This document shows, piece by piece, positions 1 through 4,189 of a DNA stretch of 6,152 bases; the first letter of the stretch is position 1, and each line of letters starts with the position of its first letter. The position numbers were made by a program, and so were the translations under genes. This stretch comes from Muribaculaceae bacterium (GTDB lineage: Bacteria; Bacteroidota; Bacteroidia; Bacteroidales; Muribaculaceae). A model generated the notes under the pieces. The model was not told the DNA's origin. It worked only from the letters and a program-made list of their open reading frames with translations, and made no database searches. The stretch lies in assembly GCA_016287065.1 (NCBI GenBank), contig JAEEVB010000143.1, forward strand, positions 1 through 6,152, written 5' to 3'.

Positions 1-308
1 CTCTCCTCGATGAAACCCATCACGGTACCCGGCAGCAATTCCAGGTCGGTACTCTCGAGCAGAATGAGTCGGTAGCCAATGTTGTGCTCGCCCTTCCACT
101 TCTCGATGGCTATGGTCATCTCCTCGTCGGGATAGTACCAGATACCCTCGAGTGGCTGCATATCGCTCTCGGCAAAGCGCTGTTTCATCAGTTCAGTGTC
201 GATGCCCGGCAGCACCACCGACTGCTCAGGAATGTCGGCTGCTGTGATGTTAAGGCTCATGAGCAATGCCCAAGCGGCCGTTATCAGATATTTCGAGAAT
301 CGATTCAT
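1..308 (-). CDS. Secreted protein of unknown function (3' end outside the window)
   Basis: Only the first 102 codons are present; the frame is open to the left edge. The ATG at 308-306 lies 3 nt after the stop of the DUF3078-like gene (TGA-CGC-ATG), so the two are almost certainly co-transcribed and perhaps translationally coupled. Residues 1-24 look like a Sec signal peptide: a basic start (MNRFSKY), a hydrophobic core and a small-residue site near TAA|D. No lipobox cysteine is seen, so the mature protein is probably periplasmic or surface-exposed rather than a lipoprotein. After it comes a segment LEGIWYYPDEEMTIAIE (53-69) followed by alternating strand-like residues (YRLILLEST). This LxGIW...I/V-I-E start resembles beta-rich secreted proteins common in Bacteroidetes, but I do not recognise a named family. 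Its role is unknown; the operon partner suggests an envelope function. Confidence 0.8.
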   Translation of the reverse strand, partial: MNRFSKYLITAAWALLMSLNITAADIPEQSVVLPGIDTELMKQRFAESDMQPLEGIWYYPDEEMTIAIEKWKGEHNIGYRLILLESTDLELLPGTVMGFIEE

Positions 309-311
309 GCG

Positions 312-1562
312 TCAGTTGGTTGCAATGCGATAAGTGAGACCGAAACTCAGGATTTCCTTGAGTTGCCAGTACTTCCAGTCGGCATGCCAAGGCCGCGACT
401 TGTCGTAGCGCAGGTGCACATAGAGTTTGGTATTGAGATGCCGGGTGATGGAGAAGTCGAAGGTGTTCTCCCAGTCGCCTTGGACATACTCATAGTTGGT
501 AAAGGCATAGAGTCTCGAAGTCCAAATGATGTTGTTGCGTATTTTCCAGTTGAGTTTTGCCTCAAGGTTAGAACCGAAGTTGTGTTTGGTGTGGTGTCCG
601 GCATCGATGCCAAAGGTAGTGGGATCGAGACGGTCGATGTCGCGGCAAATCTTCAGGTTATATGACAGCGGTGCAATCGACAGCGTGAACGTCTTGGTCT
701 CGTACTGGTCCTTATAGTTATAGGTCATACCAAGACCCAGATTCAACTCGGCAGGCGAGAGAAACGAGGCAGTCATGGTGCTGGTATTGGACTTATAGTT
801 GTTGAAGAACTGTGTCTTGAAGAGCAAGGTGGCTGAGTAGTACCAGTTCTTCACTGCCTTGTAACCCAACTGGGAGGAGAACTGGAAGTTGTCTTCGTTG
901 ATGGCATAGTTGCGTAGCGAGTCGTTGTGGGCTGTCATTACGCCCAGCTTGTACTGGAGCGAGTTGTTGAAGAGCCACTTGGGGTGAAGGACCTGATTGA
1001 GGTTGCACTCCCATAGCACATCGAGCAGGGCATTGATATTGTTCTCGCCTCCCTGATACCAGTTATCGCTCACATAAGCCTGCGTGAAATGCAGCGAAGC
1101 CACAAAGGTATGCAACCAGTTGCGCTGCTTGAGTTCCACCGGCTCGACCTCTACTATCACAGGTTCTGTGACCACAGGAGTAATTACCAATCGGCTCTTC
1201 TCGAGGTCGGCCCCCACAGCATACTCGTCTGGTGGCTCAGGCAGTGTAGCCAGGTTATAGCGCACCAGTTCAGGATTAAGCATCATCGCGCCATAGCGGA
1301 GGGCATTCTCGCGCTGGCGCTGGGTCTTAGCCGCCTTGAGCCAGGCATTGTCGACACCTAGTGTGAGCGGAGCATTGGGTGCAGGCATATCGAGTTGCGG
1401 CAGCGTGAGCAAGGAGTCGGGGGTGTATTGGCGCTCAAAGATGAGCGGCATGAGGAGTGTGGAAGCCTGAATGCTGTCGGGCACCTGGGCCGTTGCAGCC
1501 TTTGGCACCATCGCCGTCACAATCAGTATCACGTTGAAAAATATAGTTCTGAGTGCTTTCAT
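312..1562 (-). CDS. DUF3078-like envelope protein, predicted outer-membrane beta protein
   Basis: A 416-residue protein. The start chosen is the ATG at 1562-1560, because it gives a good signal peptide (residues 1-25, MKALRT, hydrophobic core, cleavage at ATA|Q). A longer in-frame ATG at 1676 would run through a perfect promoter at 1587-1618 and add a non-signal N-terminus. Residues 27-145 are a linker-like region rich in proline and valine. From about 150 to the end the sequence is a series of alternating aromatic/hydrophobic strands typical of an outer-membrane barrel. It contains the motif NWYQGGENN (167-175), characteristic of DUF3078 proteins as I recall the family, and ends in an amphipathic strand (LSFGLTYRI) shortly before the C-terminus. 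Family function is unknown. It is the first gene of an operon with another exported protein 3 nt downstream. The family call rests on motif recall; the exported, beta-rich nature is better supported. Confidence 0.85.
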   Translation of the reverse strand: MKALRTIFFNVILIVTAMVPKAATAQVPDSIQASTLLMPLIFERQYTPDSLLTLPQLDMPAPNAPLTLGVDNAWLKAAKTQRQRENALRYGAMMLNPELVRYNLATLPEPPDEYAVGADLEKSRLVITPVVTEPVIVEVEPVELKQRNWLHTFVASLHFTQAYVSDNWYQGGENNINALLDVLWECNLNQVLHPKWLFNNSLQYKLGVMTAHNDSLRNYAINEDNFQFSSQLGYKAVKNWYYSATLLFKTQFFNNYKSNTSTMTASFLSPAELNLGLGMTYNYKDQYETKTFTLSIAPLSYNLKICRDIDRLDPTTFGIDAGHHTKHNFGSNLEAKLNWKIRNNIIWTSRLYAFTNYEYVQGDWENTFDFSITRHLNTKLYVHLRYDKSRPWHADWKYWQLKEILSFGLTYRIATN

Positions 1563-1586
1563 CGACACATAATAATGATTAGAACA

Positions 1587-1618
1587 CAAAGTTAGTGAAA
1601 AAAAGCGCAAGGTGCAAA
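1587..1618 (-). promoter_or_regulatory. Bacteroidetes vegetative promoter of the DUF3078-like operon
   Basis: On the minus strand, TTTG (1618-1615) is followed after exactly 20 nt by TAACTTTG (1594-1587). This matches the Bacteroidetes primary sigma consensus (TTTG at -33, TAnnTTTG at -7) with no mismatch. Transcription would begin near 1580, leaving an A+T-rich leader of about 20 nt before the ATG at 1562. There is no evident Shine-Dalgarno, which is normal in this phylum. Confidence 0.85.
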
Positions 1619-1687
1619 TGGGAGCTGGGTGCTTTAGAAGAAATCTTGCAAATATATAGAACAAATTTCTTATCATTATTTTCTGTC

Positions 1688-1777
1688 GCCCCTACGGGGC
1701 TAATATTTAATGGTTCCTATATACAGGGGTTTCGCTTCGCTCCACCCCTGCCTATTATCACACGCCCCTAACGGGGC
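1688..1777. repeat. Three-hairpin palindromic element (REP-like)
   Basis: Three GC-rich hairpins stand in a row in an A+T-rich setting. They are GCCCC-TAC-GGGGC (1688-1700), CAGGGGT with a 13-nt loop and ACCCCTG (1724-1750), and GCCCC-TAAC-GGGGC (1764-1777). The outer two share the same arms, so the element is roughly symmetric around the middle hairpin. The design, with near-identical outer hairpins around a larger central one with a TTCGCTTCGCTCC loop, recalls dispersed palindromic elements I associate with Bacteroidetes genomes. By analogy with REP sequences it may be mobilised in trans by a RAYT-type transposase; that is inference, and no transposase is encoded here. It could also act as a terminator or transcript stabiliser. 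Confidence 0.65.
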
Positions 1778-1794
1778 TTGGAGGGCGGGGGGCT

Positions 1795-1862
1795 TGGAGG
1801 ACTCGGATGGGATGGTTGAGAATTTTGGATCTTTTTGGAAAAACGGGAAAAGCGGGAAATCA
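1795..1862. repeat. Degenerate 9-bp repeat tract
   Basis: NGGA cores recur at 1795, 1804, (1813), 1826, 1836, 1845 and 1854, mostly 9 bp apart with some slips. The last two units are GGGAAAAGC and GGGAAATCA. It is directly continuous at 1863 with the heptamer array and resembles the better-preserved GGGAAAA nonamer array at 1959-2057, so the two may be one array interrupted by the intervening repeats. No gene is evident in it. Confidence 0.5.
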
Positions 1863-1918
1863 TCAGTTGTCAGTTTTCAGTTTTCAGTTGTCAGTAATCA
1901 GTTGTCAGTTTTCAGTTC
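1863..1918. repeat. Heptamer tandem array, 8 x 7 bp, consensus TCAGTTK
   Basis: Eight perfectly phased 7-bp units run without a gap: TCAGTTG, TCAGTTT, TCAGTTT, TCAGTTG, TCAGTAA, TCAGTTG, TCAGTTT, TCAGTTC. Only positions 6-7 vary. The array begins where the 9-bp tract ends and its last base starts the CTAG nonamers. It resembles the short tandemly repeated heptamers described in cyanobacteria. Function is unknown; replication slippage would explain its growth. Confidence 0.9.
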
Positions 1919-1944
1919 TAGATAATCTAGATGTTCTAGTTGTT
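1918..1944. repeat. CTAG nonamer triplet, 3 x 9 bp
   Basis: Three 9-bp units, CTAGATAAT, CTAGATGTT and CTAGTTGTT, follow the heptamer array with one base shared. CTAG is a rare tetranucleotide in many bacteria, so three copies at exact 9-bp spacing is unlikely to be chance. No function is known. Confidence 0.65.
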
Positions 1945-1958
1945 TTGGATGCGCTAAC

Positions 1959-2057
1959 GGGATGGAGGGGAAGCGTGGGAAAAAGTGGAAAAGCGGGAAA
2001 AAGGGAAAATCTGGGAATTTTGGGAAAAATGGGAAAGTAGGGAAATGATGGAATTTT
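1959..2057. repeat. G-rich nonamer array, 11 x 9 bp, consensus GGGAAAANN
   Basis: G tracts begin at 1959, 1968, 1977, 1986, 1995, 2003/2004, 2013, 2022, 2031, 2040 and 2049, essentially perfect 9-bp register over 99 bp. Units 1986 and 2049 have TGG in place of GGG. Four consecutive GGG tracts from 2013 to 2042 are separated by 6-nt loops, so the plus strand meets the usual G3N1-7 quadruplex rule. On the minus strand the periodicity creates short open frames reading Phe-Pro-X over and over; these are artefacts of the repeat, not genes. Confidence 0.85.
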
Positions 2058-2141
2058 GTGGGTTGAATGTTGATTATGTGATTGGTCTTGAGCATATTTC
2101 TTATTTTTAAGTGGTTTTGTATCATACTGCAAACGTTAATT

Positions 2142-2240
2142 CGGAGGGCTCAGAGAACCCGGAGGACTCGGACAACTCAGAGAACTCAGAGAACTCGGAG
2201 AACTCGGAGGGTTTGGAGGGATCGGCGGGCTCGGAGAGGT
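2142..2240. repeat. Nonamer tandem array, 11 x 9 bp, consensus CGGAGAACT
   Basis: Eleven 9-bp units in perfect register, for example CGGAGGACT, CGGACAACT, CAGAGAACT (twice in a row), CGGAGAACT and CGGAGGGTT. The middle units are the most alike and the edges the most decayed, as expected of an array grown by slippage or unequal exchange. The core NGGA is shared with the GGGAAAA array at 1959-2057, which has the same number of units, so both may belong to one repeat family. The plus strand reads as Thr-Arg-Arg-like triplets, which I take as an artefact. No start signal or gene is evident. Confidence 0.9.
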
Positions 2241-2308
2241 GGTGTGGGCGAAGATAATCAGGAGAGGAGAAAAAAGCGATATTAAACACAAAGGGCCCGA
2301 AACGAGAA

Positions 2309-2382
2309 TGTCATTTTGTCTTGATTTTCAAGTGGTTAGGCGAAAATTTGTCAGTATTATGGCCAAATTGTCCACGTTTGTC
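2309..2382 (+). promoter_or_regulatory. Candidate activator-binding region upstream of hsp20 (TGTC cluster)
   Basis: The tetramer TGTC occurs at 2309, 2317, 2349, 2369 and 2379. Three copies are TTTGTC (2315, 2347, 2377) and one is ATTGTC (2367). The last three copies are 20 and 10 bp apart, about whole turns of the helix. They lie roughly 55-125 nt upstream of the start predicted from the sigma-54 promoter, where enhancer-binding proteins usually sit. The assignment as binding sites is inference; the activator is not encoded in this window. Confidence 0.4.
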
Positions 2383-2407
2383 ACCTATCAATAATGGCAT
2401 TGCAAGG

Positions 2408-2423
2408 TGGCACACAGTTTGCA
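2408..2423 (+). promoter_or_regulatory. Sigma-54 (RpoN) promoter of hsp20
   Basis: The sequence TGGCACACAGTTTGCA matches the -24/-12 consensus TGGCAC-N5-TTGCA at every defined base, and the invariant GG (2409-2410) and GC (2421-2422) are exactly 10 nt apart. Transcription is predicted to start near 2434, giving a leader of about 80 nt before the hsp20 ATG. No good TAnnTTTG box was found between 2286 and 2514 (best is 7 of 8), which strengthens the case. Sigma-54 promoters need an ATP-driven enhancer-binding protein, so hsp20 would be induced by a specific signal. Confidence 0.75.
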
Positions 2424-2500
2424 ATATTCAACAGTGAACCTGCAAAGCAAAACGCAGAGCAGGAGAACAAAAAACTGATTTTATAAACAACTTAAAGAAT

Positions 2501-2505
2501 AGGAG
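2501..2505 (+). promoter_or_regulatory. Shine-Dalgarno sequence of hsp20
   Basis: AGGAG lies 9 nt ahead of the ATG at 2515. A recognisable Shine-Dalgarno is uncommon in Bacteroidetes and none of the other genes here has an obvious one, so it may reflect strong translation on induction. It supports the chosen start. Confidence 0.6.
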
Positions 2506-2514
2506 ATTAGAACT

Positions 2515-2946
2515 ATGTTACTCGCAAGAAGAAATCAAAACTGGTTACCCGACGTGTTCAACACACTTTTTGACACCGACATCATGCCCAAGTTCAACGC
2601 AACTGCACCGGCAATTAACGTGATCGAGAAAGAAAAGGAATATGACGTGGAGCTTGCCGCCCCCGGCATGACCAAAGATGACTTCAAAGTTACTCTTGAT
2701 GATGAGGAGAACCTTGTGGTTGCCCTCGAGAAGAAGACCGAAAACACCGAAGAGAACAAAGAGACGGGCCACTACCTGCGCCGCGAGTTCTCGTACACCA
2801 AATTCCACCAGACGCTGTTGCTGCCTGAGGACGTTGATCGCGAAAAGATTGCAGCCAGCGTAGAGAATGGCGTACTGACCGTGGTGCTTCCCAAGAAGTC
2901 GGCCCAAGAGCTCAAGAAAGAGTCGAAGGTGATTGAGATCATGTAA
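2515..2946 (+). CDS. Small heat shock protein, Hsp20/alpha-crystallin family
   Basis: A 143-residue cytoplasmic ATP-independent holdase that binds unfolding proteins and passes them to DnaK/ClpB for refolding. The short N-terminal arm (1-32, LLARRNQNWLPDVFNTLF) is followed by the alpha-crystallin domain (about 33-127). Landmarks are INVIEKEKEYDVELAAPGM at the start, the charged loop KKTENTEENKETGHY, RREFSYTKFHQTLLLP, and the hallmark ENGVLTVVLPKK (117-128). The C-terminal tail ends in the I-x-I motif (IEI, 140-142) that packs into a neighbouring subunit during oligomer assembly. Length is normal for the family. The gene stands alone, reads opposite to both neighbours, and has its own sigma-54-type promoter and a hairpin after the stop. 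Family assignment is secure; the generic symbol hsp20/ibpA is not specific, so none is given. Confidence 0.97.
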   Translation: MLLARRNQNWLPDVFNTLFDTDIMPKFNATAPAINVIEKEKEYDVELAAPGMTKDDFKVTLDDEENLVVALEKKTENTEENKETGHYLRREFSYTKFHQTLLLPEDVDREKIAASVENGVLTVVLPKKSAQELKKESKVIEIM

Positions 2947-2983
2947 AAAAGAATAAGCACTGATTTATAAAGGGTAAAGACGC

Positions 2984-3016
2984 ACAAGCGGCGAGGCCAA
3001 AAGTCTCGCCGCTTGT
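2984..3016 (+). terminator. Rho-independent-type terminator after hsp20, possibly bidirectional
   Basis: A 12-bp perfect stem, ACAAGCGGCGAG with CTCGCCGCTTGT, can be extended by a G-U and a C-G pair to leave a 5-nt loop of CAAAA. It starts 37 nt after the hsp20 stop and is followed by the weakly T-rich TATTATAT. It lies between converging genes, so it may also stop transcripts coming from the truA side, although the T-tract on that strand is poor. Confidence 0.75.
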
Positions 3017-3056
3017 TATTATATGGTGCGCTGGGGCAGATGCTGAGGGTCTGGGC

Positions 3057-3101
3057 CGGGTTGCGCCCTGAACGGACAGAGCACGCGCTGTCCCTACATT
3101 T
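3057..3101. repeat. Probable dispersed palindromic repeat at the end of the small membrane protein gene
   Basis: GGACAG (3074-3079) and CTGTCC (3088-3093) form a 6-bp stem with an 8-nt loop, flanked by a GGGTTGCGCCC palindrome at about 3058-3068. The minus-strand reading, TGTAGGGACAGCGCG and onward, resembles a repeat unit I have seen scattered in several bacterial genomes. Its edge supplies the TAG stop of the gene at 3094. Identification as dispersed needs a genome-wide comparison. Confidence 0.4.
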
Positions 3102-3363
3102 CGGAGGATTTCTTGCGGGTGAGGCGGGCTTTGATGCGGCGATAGCCTTCGACCCCTAAAATAGAGATGCCGGCATACTGGAAGGTCTTGGCCAATCCGA
3201 AGAAGATGACCCAGAGTACCCCTTTAGCAGTGGCCGAGATGGGCAAAAGCATTTGGGCAAATGAAAAGATGTAGCAGGGAATGCAGCATGCAAGCACAAT
3301 GACGCCAGTCTTGAAGGAGAGGCGTGATAACCAGTCTTTTATTTTAAGGAAAAAACGTTTCAC
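3094..3363 (-). CDS. Small two-helix membrane protein, transporter-suffix-domain-like
   Basis: An 89-residue protein if started at the GTG at 3363-3361, which overlaps the truA stop as GTGA and suggests translational coupling. An ATG at 3393 would add ten residues and overlap truA by 34 nt; I prefer GTG because the extension carries no recognisable feature and VKRFFLKIKDWL makes a natural amphipathic N-terminus. Two hydrophobic segments follow, at about residues 19-41 (around GVIVLACCIPCYIFSF) and 47-69 (GVLWVIFFGLAKTFQYAGI). Between them is a short loop (LLPISATAK) and after them a basic tail (YRRIKARLTRKK), so both ends probably face the cytoplasm. The pattern, with a proline-serine turn and a G-x-E-x-Y-R-R-I end, resembles the free-standing 'transporter suffix' domain. 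No molecular function is known. It is last in the speA-truA strand group. Confidence 0.75.
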   Translation of the reverse strand: MKRFFLKIKDWLSRLSFKTGVIVLACCIPCYIFSFAQMLLPISATAKGVLWVIFFGLAKTFQYAGISILGVEGYRRIKARLTRKKSSEM

Positions 3364-4103
3364 TGCAAGGGGAATGGATAGGTGATATCCCATAGGAACA
3401 GGGCATTGCCAGGCATAGAGTTACCTGCCTCGCAGCGGTCCTGCGCCTCGATGATGCGGCAGAACTCCTGGACAGTGATACGGTGCCTGCCCACCTCCAC
3501 GAGGGTGCCCACAATGGCGCGCACCATGTTGCGCAAGAAGCGGTCGGCCGTGATGGTGAATACCCACTGCTCCCCTACCCGCTCCCATCGCGCATAGGTG
3601 ATGGTGCAGTTGTTGGTCTTCACATCGGTGTGCAGTTTGCTGAACGAGGTGAAGTCGGTATAGCGCAACAAGTGCTGTGCTGCCTCGTTCATCAGGTCGA
3701 AGTCGAGCTGAAAGTGACACTCCCAACTTAACGGATACAAGAAGGGCGACTTGGCAGTGTGCAGAAAATACTTATAGGTGCGACTGGTGGCATCGAAACG
3801 TGCGTGTGCATCATCGGCCACCGGAAAGATGGCATAAACCGCCACATCGCGCCCCAGCAGCCCGTTGAGGCTACGACACAGGGCGGCGGTGTCGGTAATG
3901 GGTGCATCGACATCGAAGTGGGCATACATGGTGCGGGCATTCACACCTGTATCGGTGCGTCCAGCCCCGGTCACTGCCACTGTTGTGCGCAGTACGGTGG
4001 CAAGTGCCTGTTCGAGCACTTGCTGCACCGATGTGTCGTGCGGCTGAATTTGCCAACCGTGAAAGTCGGCTCCGTTATATGCCAGTCGAATGAAGTATCT
4101 CAT
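3360..4103 (-). CDS. truA: tRNA pseudouridine(38-40) synthase TruA
   Basis: A 247-residue cytoplasmic enzyme that isomerises uridines 38, 39 and 40 in the anticodon arm of many tRNAs, supporting reading accuracy. The N-terminus shows the family signature YNGADFHGWQIQP (9-21). The catalytic aspartate is D51 in GAGRTDTGVNA (46-56), which is fully conserved here. Later landmarks are SRTYKYFL, the DFTSFSK segment, the RNA-binding-core motif FLRNMVRAIVGTLVEVG, and the closing LFLWDITYP. The usual A-P-x-x-G-L lid before LFLWD reads NSMPGNA, a mild variation. Length is typical. The ATG at 4103-4101 is the natural start because MRYFIRLAYNG fits the family. No promoter box is visible in the 85 nt after speA, so it is probably read through from speA. 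A perfect 15-bp hairpin ends 9 nt before the ATG. Confidence 0.97.
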   Translation of the reverse strand: MRYFIRLAYNGADFHGWQIQPHDTSVQQVLEQALATVLRTTVAVTGAGRTDTGVNARTMYAHFDVDAPITDTAALCRSLNGLLGRDVAVYAIFPVADDAHARFDATSRTYKYFLHTAKSPFLYPLSWECHFQLDFDLMNEAAQHLLRYTDFTSFSKLHTDVKTNNCTITYARWERVGEQWVFTITADRFLRNMVRAIVGTLVEVGRHRITVQEFCRIIEAQDRCEAGNSMPGNALFLWDITYPFPLQ

Positions 4104-4112
4104 TTTTGGTAT

Positions 4113-4147
4113 TCAAGTTTCTAAAGCCGTCAGCTTTAGAAACTTGA
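4113..4147. repeat. Perfect 15-bp palindrome in front of truA
   Basis: TCAAGTTTCTAAAGC (4113-4127) and its exact complement GCTTTAGAAACTTGA (4133-4147) flank a 5-nt loop CGTCA. Neither side has a run of Ts, so it is a poor classical terminator, though it could still attenuate speA read-through. Its base is 9 nt from the truA ATG, so in the mRNA it could also limit ribosome access. A dispersed inverted repeat is a third possibility. Confidence 0.8.
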
Positions 4148-4189
4148 GGTTTAGGGTTTAGGGTTGAGAGTTTAGGGTTAGGGGTCAGT
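4148..4189. repeat. Heptamer array, 6 x 7 bp, telomere-like GGTTTAG
   Basis: Units are GGTTTAG, GGTTTAG, GGTTGAG, AGTTTAG, GGTTAGG and GGTCAGT, with decay toward speA. It abuts the palindrome at 4147 and ends on the last base of the speA stop codon, so the gap between speA and truA is almost wholly repeat and hairpin. On the speA mRNA it reads as CCCTAAA-type repeats. The resemblance to plant telomere sequence is presumably coincidental. Confidence 0.8.

Noticed and set aside
1898..2132. Two overlapping minus-strand frames rich in Phe-Pro-X repeats
   Set aside because: They arise in two frames at once from the 9-bp periodic GGGAAAA array. There is no promoter, signal peptide or conserved start, so the proline pattern is a shadow of the DNA repeat.
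1863..2240. CRISPR array
   Set aside because: The repeats are 7 or 9 bp and directly contiguous, with no 23-45 bp repeats or unique spacers and no cas genes.
2082..2285. Plus-strand frame encoding an Arg/Thr-rich peptide
   Set aside because: It reads straight through the CGGAGAACT array; each 9-bp unit gives the same three codons. No upstream signal and extreme composition argue against a gene.
2343..2380. TAnnTTTG-type vegetative promoter for hsp20
   Set aside because: The best candidates (AAAATTTG at 2343, CACGTTTG at 2373) each miss one of the key bases and are less convincing than the perfect sigma-54 element; a weak second promoter cannot be excluded.
2286..2514. HrcA/CIRCE operator for hsp20
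   Set aside because: No TTAGCACTC-N9-GAGTGCTAA or similar inverted repeat is present in the upstream region.
4148..4189. Genuine telomere or linear replicon end
   Set aside because: Only six decaying heptamers lie between two housekeeping genes, in the middle of a contiguous sequence; the similarity to CCCTAAA is most simply coincidence.
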